Assembly: GCF_945859705.1 (NCBI RefSeq) | Contig: NC_079137.1 | Span: 32,483,322-32,547,321, forward strand | Length of the DNA: 64,000 nucleotides | DNA from: Episyrphus balteatus | Taxonomy: Eukaryota; Arthropoda; Insecta; Diptera; Syrphidae | Direction: 5' to 3' | Part shown: piece after piece, positions 35,807-47,540 of the stretch | How the letters are laid out: each line of letters starts with the position of its first letter | Position numbering within the stretch: the stretch's first letter is position 1 | Notes under the pieces: generated by a model | Seen by the model: only the letters and a program-made list of their open reading frames with translations | What the model was told of the DNA's origin: nothing | Databases searched by the model: none | Translations under genes and position numbers: made by a program

Positions 35807-37833
35807 GTGAGTTACTTTTTAAAGTCTGATTTTTTGTTTTTTAATCTTTTATTTTATTTTATATATTTTTTTCTTCTTTTTTTTTGTGTGATATACCTAC
35901 TCGATGTCTTCAAACTAGGAACTCCCTGGAACCCATAAAAGTCGAAAGTTTTTTAATTTCCTCGTTGGTATTTTTTTTTTTTTTTTATTTTTTACCATTT
36001 GTCTGACTCATCCTTATGGAAGATTCAAAAAGAAACATTCTTGCTGCTTGGTGTTGGCATCGCCCGCCACTACCAGAAACGACAACGACGATGGAACGAT
36101 ATATTAATTCTGTAAGGATCTTAAGTTCCGTATAATTATTTCTTTTTGTTCTCTGGTTCTCTGGTGGGCATTCTACCTCTAACCCGCCTCGTTTGTTCTT
36201 TTAATGCCCCAAGGGGGAAACTCCTTCATTTATACTTTTCTTTTAATTGTGTGTAGCTATGGGTGATCACATCACATAGCTTTTTGTACGGAGGAGCTCT
36301 CTCACACTCTGTGTCTCTGATGATGGTAGGTTAAAGTTTTTAATTTGACAGAAAGTGACATTGCACTAGTTTTTCTATTTTGTTCTTTTTTTCTTATTCT
36401 GCTTCTCTAAATGAGAATCACACATTTTTTTTTCCAACCAACGCTCTCGTCCTTTTTGACAGGCAGGAACCAACGCGTGGTATATTTCACTCAGTAAAAA
36501 TCTGCGACTCATTAGAACTTGGGATTGCGTGTTGGTGTTAGCATGAGCGTTGACGTTCCCAGTTGCAGGGTTTGCAGTTCGTTGTAACCACAGACAGCTT
36601 TTTCACCCCTCATTTCCCCATTACCATGCTGCAAAGAGTCATTTTATTTAACAAGCCAACATGAGTGTCGAAAGGCGCCCACGCAGATGGGTTTTACCTC
36701 ACAATAAAATCAGGTAGGTACTTGGTAATTTACCAACATGAAGTAGACGGAAATGTTTTTATGTTCATTTCAACAATGGATTTGCCAAATTTATTGTACA
36801 ATACACACGCGATTCAAATCTTTTACTATGACGATTAGAGTTTATAACAAGAGTATTTTTGCCGCATTTATAGAGTAGTGAAGAGTCATTGAGGTAGTTG
36901 TACTTAGAAACCAATGTAATGGTCATAACTCCGCCTACTTAATTGAGTACTTTTGATAATGCTGACTTTGCTTTGATGAATTTTGATTTCTTTAAACTTT
37001 TTTCAATGACTTTGCCTCTAGGGAATGTAATATCTCTATCGATTTAGCTTGCATTACGTTTTTGTAATTTTCAGGTTCAAGAGAAAAGTCATACAATTTT
37101 CAACACCACTTTTAAAACTACAAGAGGAAGAAGTCACATTAAATGTTAAACTTAATTTTATATCATAAACAAAATATAACCCCAACATTAGTGTGGTCCA
37201 CGTTACAAGGCTAAAAAATAAACCATATAAATTATAACATCCCCACCTCTTATTGTTTCAGACATATCAATACCAACATTATGCTGAAAGTTTTAGCCCT
37301 CTTAAGTCATGGGAAGAGGGCGCTTATCAGCTTTGAAGTGTCGAATTTTGTAGAATTTATTATCTGATGATACCGTAATAGAACTTGTCTTGAAGTTGGA
37401 ATTCGGCCTTAAAAATGATAAGTCCACAAGTTCATCACAAATCATCTTTCATTCGCGTTGAATAAAACATTTTTCATTCATAATTTTTTTTTTACTTTTG
37501 GACAAAAAAAAGTTTGCAGACGAATTTAAATAAACAAAATTAAACTGTCAAAAATATCAACTAATTAACGGTTTTTATAAATGAAAAATTCATAGGTATC
37601 ATGAATCACAATCCCAACTAACTTCACCAGGTAAAGTTGAAAAAAAAGCACCTGCCTGTAACATCATCTCCTCAAAAACTTTGAGTTTGTTGAGCGCCCT
37701 GTTCCACTTCAGCTAAAAAACTGATACTTCACGTATTTAATACAAAATACATATTTAACAAGTTTTTGGTCGGGGAACAACGGAAATGTAAAATCCAAAA
37801 AAATGGGCCACCCTACCCGACAAACAATTTTGG
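35807..37833. other. Noncoding DNA; balanced composition to about 36.7 kb
   Basis: If the exon before it is real, this would be the start of its intron. The part at 36,000-36,720 looks single-copy, with no coding frame. From 36,800 it becomes AT-rich. Confidence 0.4.
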
Positions 37834-37884
37834 TTCTATAAAGCTTTACAGATGCAATTGTTGCTTCTGTAAAGCGTTATAGAA
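37834..37884. repeat. 19-bp-stem hairpin
   Basis: TTCTATAAAGCTTTACAGA (37,834-37,852) is inverted at 37,866-37,884 with one mismatch, leaving a 13-nt loop. It lies in A-rich DNA. It may be a small foldback remnant. Confidence 0.75.
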
Positions 37885-38609
37885 GCATTATTAAAAAAGT
37901 TACCACCAAAAAAAGTAAAAAAAAAAACAAAAAAAAAAAAAGGAAATTTTCAAGTTTTGAACATTTTTTAACAAAAATTATTTATAACTTTTGTATTTAT
38001 AGCGATACAAAAAAAATTTGCATGGAAGAAATGTAGCTAATTTTAAGGTGAACAATCTATTCTCGAAAGGTTTTTTCATAATTTTGATAAAAAGTGCTTA
38101 AAACTTAAAAATGTTGCTTTTTTTTACTTTTTTTGGCTTGTAACTTTTTTAATATTCAGAACATCGAAAAAGTGTTTTTCACATCACAAAAGGCGCGAAA
38201 TTTAATTGTCAATGTTTTTTATCCAACCGACTATTACCTAGAATGGACAGAAGTCGAGATATTTAGTAAAAACTAAAAACTAAAATCAATCCAAGATGGC
38301 GGCCAAAAGGTGAATTTCACGAGTGCGAAAAATCAGTCTCTATCGAATAAGCAAAAAAAATCGAAGGTGGTACTCCCTTATTATGAACATCTTACATGAA
38401 GTGGACTATTACCATTGTAATAGAGTTTAGGCTAAGAGTCCGGAAAGTTCCCTAAATAATAATTTATCGTCAGAAATTTTGGACTTATGTCAGTGCCGTA
38501 AAAATTAACCGATTTTGAAAAAATTGTACATCGTTAGCTTCGTCTTAGGAAAAATCTATTTACTGATAAGGTAAAGTTTTTGGTTTCACAAAATGCTGTT
38601 TTTTTTTAT
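37885..38609. other. AT-rich noncoding DNA
   Basis: It includes A-rich runs at 37,918-37,942 and the word CCAAGATGGCGGCCA at about 38,288. No gene seen. Confidence 0.4.
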
Positions 38610-38870
38610 AAAAATTCAGTTTTTTCAAAACTCTGCTTTTTTTCTTTTCTATATTTCAAAACTCCGCCAGCATTTATCTGAACAAAAAATTCTGCTAGTT
38701 GTTAATTTGGGAGAAGATGATTTTACAAAATTCTGCAAAAATTAAAAAACGGTTTGGAAAATGTTTAAAATTGCTCGCTTTTTAACAATTTCCTAGACTT
38801 TTTTTAACTTCTTGCAGAATTTTGTAAAACAGAATAATAAAAAGCAGAGTTTTGAAAATCAGAATTTTTA
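38610..38870. repeat. Foldback with CAGAATTTT motifs
   Basis: Outer arms 38,610-38,641 and 38,839-38,869 are inverted copies (both include AAAACTCTGCTTTTT or its complement). Inner arms 38,721-38,739 and 38,812-38,829 share TTTTACAAAATTCTGCAA exactly. The word CAGAATTTT or its complement recurs throughout. It looks like an AT-rich foldback element or its remnant. Confidence 0.7.
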
Positions 38871-41800
38871 AAACCTGAATTTTAAAAGCAGAGTTTTCAA
38901 AAGCCGAATCCTGAAAAAAGAATTTTGACTTCTATAGAATTTTTTTTTTATTCTTATTTCATATTCTTATGCATATTCTCAAAATACAAATAACTTCAAG
39001 AAAACTGTATGACCATCTAAAAACCTTAACAATTCCATCTAACCTCTTTAAATTTCCATTTTTAGCATTTCGAAAGCCACAAAACTTTCTAACAATTGCT
39101 CACTTGTTCTTAGTACTCTGTGGGGAAATCAAAACTTAAAATTACTGCAAATGACTATCTTACATTCCAGCAGCAAAAAAACATCCTATAAACCCTTTTA
39201 TCTGCACGCGAATACATTACATTTCCTCTATAGAATATTCAATTATTTTGATGGTTCATTTAGATGAAACTTCAAAAGGGTTGGAAGGGTAGTCTTTTAC
39301 AGTTAAGGAAAATTAGAAAAGTGTTAGTGGTTTTAAGATAAAAATTATTATAACAAAAAAGAAATAACAATAAAAACTTCATGAGGATGACAGATGCTTA
39401 ATATCCCCAGTCTATATACAGTTAAACTGCATCGGGAACCCTCCAAGCATCAGATTGCAAAACCGAATCCAAAGGCATTTATTTATTTTTTGCTCCTGGT
39501 CAATATTTAAAGATAAGCAAAAGCTACCTGTTTCGGAAAAACAAAGTCAATTGTTTGGTCGCCACATCCAGCTGGTATCCTCAAATTGAAGCACCTCAGG
39601 CGCAATACCACCAAAAACCCTCCTCCTCCCTCTATATACCCTATCAAACTCTGACGATGATGATGATGAACAACTTAATGGTAGAAAGAGTCGCATAGGG
39701 TCGCTTAATATCTAGAAGGTGCCACTCCGCAACCCTGCAACCCTCCCACGCAACAGGAGCTGGAGCTACTGCTAGCATTCAATTCTGTGGGACAGCTAGT
39801 ACGTGCAACTTCTGCTGTTGGCTGACAGCGATAAATGCATTCCAAATACATCATATCCCGCATCTATGAGCGACAGATAGACAGATATCCCTACTACATC
39901 GTGAGGTGGGTAATAAAACAATATGTGAACATGAGCAATACACCCAGTCAAAGTCGGAGTCACAGTCAGCCAGTGTGAGTATTAGTAGCATGGAAACAGC
40001 AGGGGGCTGCGGGATAAGAAGTCCCTTCGTGATACTGGAGAGTTGCATTTTGCAACAACTCTTCAGTCTTCACCTAGGTTATACGATAGTATGTCATCTA
40101 GATTTTTATTTTTTTGTCCAGCAATCGTATAGTTGTTGGGATTTTATATATGTATGTGTGGTACGTGAACAGAAGACATCTGTGTACAGAGATGTACTCT
40201 CGTACTTGGGACAAGCCACCGACGACGACGAGTGCCGTCACGAGCACTGCATAGCAAATTCCATTTGGTGCTAGTCGAAAGCCACTGAAAGCCGAGAGTG
40301 AGAGCACTCATGGCATGGATTTTCCTATTTTGTCCAATTTAAAAAGTTTTTTTTTTTTTTTTTTTTGTATATTTCTTGTGGAAGCCCTGTTTTCGGTCCT
40401 TGAATCTTCTATCGCATATAGCCCACCATGCCAACCAGTGTCGACGCGTTGCCGCCGGCTTCTAGACTGACATGGAAGGACTAGAGGAGTTGGTCTGGTT
40501 GGTACTACACTACAACTATACTAAGTTAAGCTGAGTCAGCATGTGTTTCGAATGGATTTATATTTATTTTTTTCATTTTTTTTTTTTTTGCCAAAAAAGA
40601 TGCTTCGTAGCTGGATGGATGAAGTGATACTACCATCATACTCTGATGGTAGAAATGAAATTTAATTTTTCTTATTGTTTAGCAAAAAGAGCTAATTATG
40701 ACACCAAAAGGCTATCCGTCATGGGACTGTGCAGCTGTCAGTTCATTATTTTTGATAGAAAGAACAAGTTTGTGTGAGAGTGTAAGTTTTTTTGGTAGGT
40801 AGGTATTATACGAGTTGAGGGAGAGGACTTGTAGTTGAAGATATGTGAGTTGCATTAATGTAATTAGGTTAACAGCAACTAAAAACATATGCTTCTAAAA
40901 ACGAAGTAAGTACCTCCAAACATATAGTAGAGTAAAGGTATAAGGTACCATTACGTACAAGTTTACTATATTACTGTAAATCTTATGCATGATGATGGAT
41001 TTTTGTAGTTCTTACCGAATTAAATCCAATTCCTTACTACACTTATTGTAAATAATAGAAAAACTGCATGCATTGTTGTTTTCTGTTACCGGTACTAATT
41101 TTTGAAGAAAAAAGTAAGGTTTAAGGTAAGACATTTTAGGGGAAAACCTAACTGACATGGTAGAATGCCTAAAAGTTTCCTAGATTTCTGCAATGCTTAC
41201 TGCTGTCACTTGTCATTAGTGGAACCATGAAGTGCCAATATTCATATTTTTTTATTGATAAGGATCAGAAATTTCTAAGATAACAGGAATTGTTTAGCGC
41301 GCCAATAACAGAGGGGACCAAGAGAAATTAAATCAACGCATAACGAATTATAAAAAGTCGAGAGACTGATGTTTTCTGAGACCATGTTCTTTTGTTTATG
41401 TCGAAATTTACCAGAATTCCAGCAATTTTCTCCTATTCTCCAATCTCTGTGAAAGCTTCTGATGCAGCTCGACGAGAAGTACCGATGGTACTCAACTCGT
41501 TCAAAAATCTAAAAAGTTAACTGGTTTGAAGAAGATAGTGGGAGTGACTTCTATGTTAACACGATGAAAGAAATCCAATTCTTGACGAAACCCTGTGCGT
41601 GTGCATGCTATCAATTACTCGGAGGATCTGGTTTCCAGCTGCACAATTTATAGCGTGTCTTTCACGAAAGACATTTGGATCACGAATTATGGGATCCCGA
41701 GTTCAGTCAACTTGCGGCTTAGAAAACCAGCTATAAGCTTTATGGTAAAAGTTCAGAAGAACAGCACTTCCAAGCCAACATTATAAAGACTGCTACCAAC

Positions 41801-42369
41801 CCTAAACATCAGCAATTCCATCTTCATCACATGAGCTAACTGCCAATCCAAAAACCAAGCCAAATATGAAGCCTCAAAGATGAAATCGACCGACCCCATC
41901 ATCAGTAGCAGGGGCCTTGAAATTCCCCAGGTCAATAAAAGAAGTCAAGTTCCGCTTTGGATATGACCTTTCGGCAGTGATTCCAAAAGCCCAACACGCA
42001 CCCGTACTGGCAAACTAAGCGAATTCCGTGGCAATTGCCTTTCATACTTTGAATATTCACAGCGTAACATCTCCATAAAATCTCCGTATAGATAATCGCC
42101 TAAAATGTTAAAACTTTATAAAGCCAGGTCCGCGGCTTTTCCAGACATCGCCTTTACCAGCGAAACGAACGGCACAAAGATTAACAAATTTTTCTTTCTA
42201 CCAAAAAAAACATGTTCAAACATTTTCAACCAAAAGCCCTAGCGGACTCAGAAGTCCTGGAAAAGATGTAGATATATCTATTTATCAAATGCAACCGTAT
42301 CGGGAGCCCTCTGGATTCAGAAGCCAGAATTTAGTCAGTGATTTTGTTAACACGTTCACACGTGGTTGA
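38871..42369. other. Balanced-composition DNA, no identified gene
   Basis: 39,400-40,500 is less AT-rich, with antisense-overlapping frames (39,906-40,274 plus; 40,098-40,307 minus) and no known domain. 41,380-42,260 has coding-like composition but is broken by stops in every frame. It could be a decayed retroelement fragment or pseudogene, but I could not match it to a family. T runs occur at 40,349-40,366 and 40,577-40,590. Confidence 0.4.
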
Positions 42370-43160
42370 AGTGAAACCTTAAAAATCATTTTAAAAAAAT
42401 CGAAAAAATATAACTTTTTTTTATTCCATCACTTTTTTTTATATAACAACCTACAATAAATTTTATAACATCTGAAAGCTTATTGTTTCAGCTCACAATA
42501 TTTATATCGAATATTATAGACATATTCGATATAAATATTGTGAGCTGAAAACATCTACAAAAAGAGCTAGAATTTTTTTAACCCAATTAGTTTTCATAAA
42601 AAAAGGCAAAACAATCAATCTCTTTTCTCTTCTAACGCCATTAAATCCATTTTTTAAAAGACAACCCATAATCAATTTTATATCATTATTATTTCACCTT
42701 TTATATGACGCTTCAATCATATTTCTACCATGCCTACAAAAAAAGTAATAATTTTTTAAAGCCAACAATGTCGAAATTTCAAACTGAGATTACGGTACTT
42801 CCTCTACTGCTGGCTGGTCATCGGCAACAAATCTTCACAGGTTTTTTGAGGTATTTTTAAAGTTTTTCAATTAAAGATTATATAACTTGTAGAGGTACCT
42901 TTATGTGTGATTTATGAAATTTAATATTATCAGCATGCGTATTAAAGTTGAATGAATTTGTTATGTGCTCTATATCAAAAGATATAACGTGTTTAGAAAA
43001 AGAACATCTTTTCACGGTTATCTCAGAATTTTGAAAATGAAATTAATTAAAAAATTCTGCACAATCATAATTTATTTAATTACCTATCTACTTTATAAAT
43101 TTCATTCATCTATCTATTAAAACAAAAAAGTTATGATCAATTGATTTTTCGTGTCGCTTT
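42370..43160 (+). repeat. Dispersed repeat (copy A)
   Basis: It is collinear with 46,790-47,540. Shared words in order are CTGAAAGCTTATTG, TTTCACCTTT(T/C)ATATGACG, AAAGCCAAC(A/C)ATGTCGAAAT, CAAACTGAGATTACGGTACT, TTTTGAGGTATTT and ATCAAAAGATATAA. Length is about 0.75-0.8 kb with no coding frame. Class unknown. It differs from copy B by a 29-bp-stem hairpin insertion at 42,486-42,550. Confidence 0.8.
42486..42550. repeat. Perfect 29-bp-stem hairpin
   Basis: 42,486-42,514 is exactly inverted at 42,522-42,550 around a 7-nt loop (TATAGAC). The stem starts TTTCAGCTCACAATATTTAT. The paralogous position in the copy at about 46,895 has no such palindrome, so the hairpin arose after the copies separated, plausibly by a template switch. 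Confidence 0.9.
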
Positions 43161-44502
43161 TTCGTTTCATCTTGTTTCAAATCACTACTAAAGAAGTTTT
43201 CACTTCAAAAAGAAATTTTCTTTACAAAAAGGTTTTTTTTTTTTTCATTAATAATTTCAAAAAAAAAAATAACTTTCTCTCCTGCAAAGCAAGAAAAAAA
43301 ATCTTGTTTATGCAACTCTATTATCCCTAGATCCGTATTAACTCTTAGCTCACCCTTCATTTGGCATATCAATTGATATAAACTGTAAAGCCATCCCCCC
43401 CAATCACAAACATTGAGGACACATTGCCATGGTATTCAACTCCAGACCGAGGTGACAAAAAGCACAGCTTCCCACAATAGGAATGGATTTCTTTGGATAT
43501 ACCGAATGCCAATATAAAGGACTATCACACAAAAAACTTGTAGCTACAAAAAAAAAAACAGACGAAAACACACACATCCAATCCTCAAAATAGATTTTTT
43601 TCATCTTCCACCTTTATCGTTCGGGTACCTTTAGCATTCCGTTGTTTTTCGACTTCCGTAAACCTCTTCGATTTGTCAAGAATTTCGAATCTTGTATAGA
43701 TTCGATTGCCTTGCCACTGAGTATCCTGTGGAATGTCAACTGAATTGGTAGATATCATCATTCGAAATTGGTAAAAAAAAGAAAACCCATAAAAAGGAGA
43801 CAAAAAAAAAGAAGAACGATTTTCTTTCAAGAAATAAAAAAGATTGGTGTCCTTGCTTTGGCCTAATTGAAAGATGAGAGCACATAAAAACATCTACTTT
43901 CTGTTGGCCGACATCGGCATAGCTGGGAAATGCTTAAACTGGATTCTTCCTAAAGTGATGCTTCCTTCCTTCCGCTTGTCGCGTGACATCGTAACTTTTT
44001 TTTTGTTGAACGAGTTTTTGTGATGATGGGTGGTGATGCGATGATATGGCGACGGTAGATGGTGTAAGAGGACCATAAAAGGTCTCACTTAACGCCAATT
44101 AGCCAACAGTTGGCCATTAAGGACAAAGCACGAAGAGGGAAATAATTTTTAGATCAGCATTCACGTGGATATTTTTAGGTATCGCGTACACAAAACACAA
44201 CGAAAACGAAAATGAGCCAAAGGTAGGTATACCTAACCCGGTTTTCTAAAAACATGGCATGAAATGAATTCGTAATGAGTATGACCTGATTTCCTCGTCG
44301 ACGACGACGACGACGAGGACGGACTTTCGTAATCTCCATCAGGAAACCCTCCTGCTGACAGGATTACGTTTCGGTTGTGATTCATCCTCTTCACCTTATA
44401 TTTTTTTTTTTCTTTGTGTGTTCGCTTTATAGATACTAAATAAATAATCACAAGGGTAAGTTATGGGTTTGTAAAGTAAAATAGGACAAAACCGTTTACT
44501 CC
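43161..44502. other. Noncoding DNA, balanced from 43.4 kb
   Basis: Antisense-overlapping short frames at 43,404-44,451 on the minus strand carry no recognisable domain. A GAC/CGA trinucleotide tract lies at 44,299-44,316. Confidence 0.4.
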
Positions 44503-44789
44503 TAAGGTCCGGTGTAGGTGAAGTCATCAATTTTTGACGCCATTTGATTCTATAAGAATCATACACGAAGCTGCGTCAATTTGACGATCTTGCGGTGACG
44601 TTGCGTCAATTTACTGGTGTTGCGGCGACACGGTGTGGAAATTTGCCGCACGTTTTCTCGTTTTCTTCCCGCAGAGTCACCGCAAAAGCAGTAAATTGAC
44701 GCAGCGTCACCGTCAAATTCACGCAGATTTGTGTATAACTCTTATGAAATCAAATGGCGTCAAAATACGCATGTTTGCACCGGGCCTTA
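44503..44789. mobile_element. 287-bp MITE with AAGGYCCGGTG ends
   Basis: TAAGGTCCGGTG at the left faces CACCGGGCCTTA at the right. Similarity between the arms extends through TTTTGACGCCATTTGATT and TATACAC for about 75 bp. Inside, the words TGCGTCAATTT and GCGGTGAC recur on both arms. The centre is GC-rich. No coding capacity. The superfamily and target duplication are unclear. Confidence 0.85.
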
Positions 44790-46669
44790 AAGTTTAAGTT
44801 ACCTACAGCTTTCATTTAAAGGATGGGGCTACTAATAAAAGGAGGCTGATGTCCTTGCAAAAGGTACATCATCATGTACAGGCCACATGTAGCTTTCTAA
44901 TTGATTAAAAAAAAAAAAATTGAGCAAGTCCTAACAACCTAAAAGTCTGCCTTTAATTCCTTTTTTTTACCCTCTCGCCAAACCCAAAAAAGGAGTTGCG
45001 AAAGCCAAGACTTCCAATTAAAGCAGTTTTTTTTTCGTTGATACGTATGACCTTTAAGTATTAGTTTCCTGCTACCTACTTACCTCCTGATGCTTACAAG
45101 TTTGGGGTTTCACCTAAAGGAGCAACAAATGTCACGTACACCTATTGTCTGGATTTTCGTATAGCACTGGCACAGTTTTCTTAATCCCCCCAACGGTCGG
45201 GTCGGTGTGATGGTGGTAGAGGGTGATAGCATCTCTCATATATTCAATTGCCCCGAGGCATAATTGAATGTGTCCTTTATGTGAATGACGGACTGCCTGA
45301 GACAGGCATCGGTCACCTGCCCCACTGCGTAACATATGTGTGTTATGGGAATCGGGGTTGTACATTTTGATGTGTGCCAGCACGGTGCTGGCTGGTGGCC
45401 GGCGCGCGGCATGACTAATCCCTCTAAAGGCGAACGTTTTAATTGCCTGAGTGGCGATATCGTGACCATACGAGCAAGTGCAAATATATGAATGCTATCC
45501 AACTTCACTTCCTGGATCGTTATATTCATGACAAAAGCATAACTTCGATATGGAACGGAGTGTTGTTAGTTTGCAGGACTCGTACGAATGTAGAATCAGG
45601 ACGACACACATTCTGCAAGGCCGAAAGACAGATGCGATGGATAATATGGTGTTGGCTTGTTGTTGTTGTGATGTTTGCAGATGTCAATTATGTAGCATTT
45701 AAGGCAATCAAGCTTGAGAGAGAACGAGGGTAAAGTTTGATGAATGTATATGTACTTATATTTTTGATCCCTTAATAGAAGTTAAACGAATTGAAGTGAT
45801 TAATCGATGCAATTGATTATCTTTTACTCATCCAGGTGTAAGCTGGGCGGAAGGTATAATATAGTTGGATAGTATAGCTATTGATTATTTGGTATGTTTG
45901 TGTTGACAGAAGAAGAAAAACAAATCGATGGAAATTAAGCTTTTGTGTGCTGAGATAACGTGAATAATTTTAAAATTAATCACGCAAGTACTTTCTCAAA
46001 CAGGCAATGTTTAAAGAGCCGATCTTTTGAATTGATGAAAATGAACAATTATCACCAAAACAAATATTCAAAGTGAAGTCAATAAATTGCCTTTTTTTTA
46101 AATACTAGCTACCTTTGATTTAAAAGAAAAATATGAGAAAGAAATAAAGTGACGAAAGTTAGAAGAATTGATTTACATCGTAAATAGGAAGACGCATATT
46201 TAAAAAGTAAACCAAAAGCTTCATTAAATTGCTTACAATGTAATTTTGTTTTTATCCATAATTTAAAGGATATGGTGGACTAAGTTCACATACCATTTAT
46301 TGTGACATCACTTCACTATAACTAACAGGGAAGTGAGTAATCTGTTTTATCAACAACTTAAAATTTGTTACGTCCACAGTTTTTTGTTTATGTAGCCAAT
46401 ACATTATGTTGGTTCCGAGGAGTCAACAAAAAATATTCTGTTGAAGTAAAAGATTTGTATTCTTTTATGTGCGGAGTGCTCAGTAAACTTATACAAAAAA
46501 ATTATGTTTTTATCCACAGTAGACTATGGTTTAGAGAGGGAAATATAACATGAGTTATAAAAAGGGGTATGTTTTAGGTTATCACGATAGTTTTGAAGTG
46601 TTTTTGAGAAAAACAGTTAAGGGCCAGTTTTTTAAAAACACTTCAAAGCAAAACTTTCAACATTAAAAA
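44790..46669. other. Balanced then AT-rich noncoding DNA
   Basis: 45,130-45,720 is the least AT-rich part. It contains a perfect 7-bp palindrome CCAGCACGGTGCTGG at about 45,377 and GGCCGGCGCGCGGC just after. Overlapping frames on both strands rule out an obvious exon. It is a candidate regulatory block only by composition. Confidence 0.4.
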
Positions 46670-46850
46670 AAAGAGGTTGTCTGAAAAGCCGGTTTACGGA
46701 CGATGATTTTACGTGATAACGTCGTTAGAAAACAGAGTGCTTTTGTTTAAAATGAGTCAATTTAAGCGTTTATTTATTTCAAACAATCATAATTTACAAG
46801 GAAAAGCTACCTTTTTTCACTTCCATCACCCAAAAATCCATTTTTTTATA
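46670..46850 (+). repeat. Dispersed repeat fragment (copy 2)
   Basis: It is collinear with 17,660-17,880 (GTTTACGGACGATGATTTT, GTTAGAAAACA, GTGCTTTTGTT, ATCATAATTTACAAG) and runs directly into the repeat at 46,790. The two may therefore be parts of one larger family of which the 17.7-kb copy keeps only the left piece. Confidence 0.65.
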
Positions 46851-47540
46851 TTAAAACCTATTATAAATTTTATACCACCTGAAAGCTTATTGCTTCAGTC
46901 TCATGTCTATTAAACATCTACATTTATTTTAATCAAAAAAAGCAAAAAAAAAAAAACATATAATTTTATCTTCTCACACTATTGAATCAATTTTTTTCAA
47001 TGACAACCTATAAAAAATTGTATATCATGTGAAAGCTCATTATTTCACCTTTCATATGACGTTTCAATCTTATTTCTGCGATGTATAGAAAAAAAGTTAG
47101 AATTTTTTAAAGCCAACCATGTCGAAATTCCAAACTGAGATTACGGTACTTCCCACACTGGTAGCTGTTTATGATCAATAGATCTCCACAGGTGTTTTGA
47201 GGTATTTCGCAAGTTTTTTAATTTAACATTGTGTAGCTTGTAGTGAATGTACAATTATGTGTGATATATCAAATGAAAGGTAATATTATCAGGATGCTCA
47301 ATAAAGTTAAATTTTTAAATTGTTAAATTTTTATGTGCTTTAGATCAAAAGATATAATCTGTTAAAAATACAACTTTATTTTACCGTTATCTCAAAATTG
47401 TGACTACAAAATTGATTAAAATTTTGCACAGATATATTCCTGTCTTTTATTTAAATAAATTTATATTTCGTTCATTTATCTGTTGAAGAAAAAAAGATAA
47501 AAATAAAAAACCGTTAAAAACGGTCGAAAAACTTGGGACG
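46790..47540 (+). repeat. Dispersed repeat (copy B)
   Basis: This is the direct-orientation partner of 42,370-43,160 (same word order). It lacks the hairpin insertion and keeps a plain TTCAGTCTCATGTCTATTAA at that point. The distance between the copies is about 4.4 kb. Confidence 0.8.

Noticed and set aside
41380..42260. Coding sequence of a retroelement or gene
   Set aside because: Composition is coding-like but stops occur in every frame and I found no motif of a known family, so it is only mentioned as unidentified.
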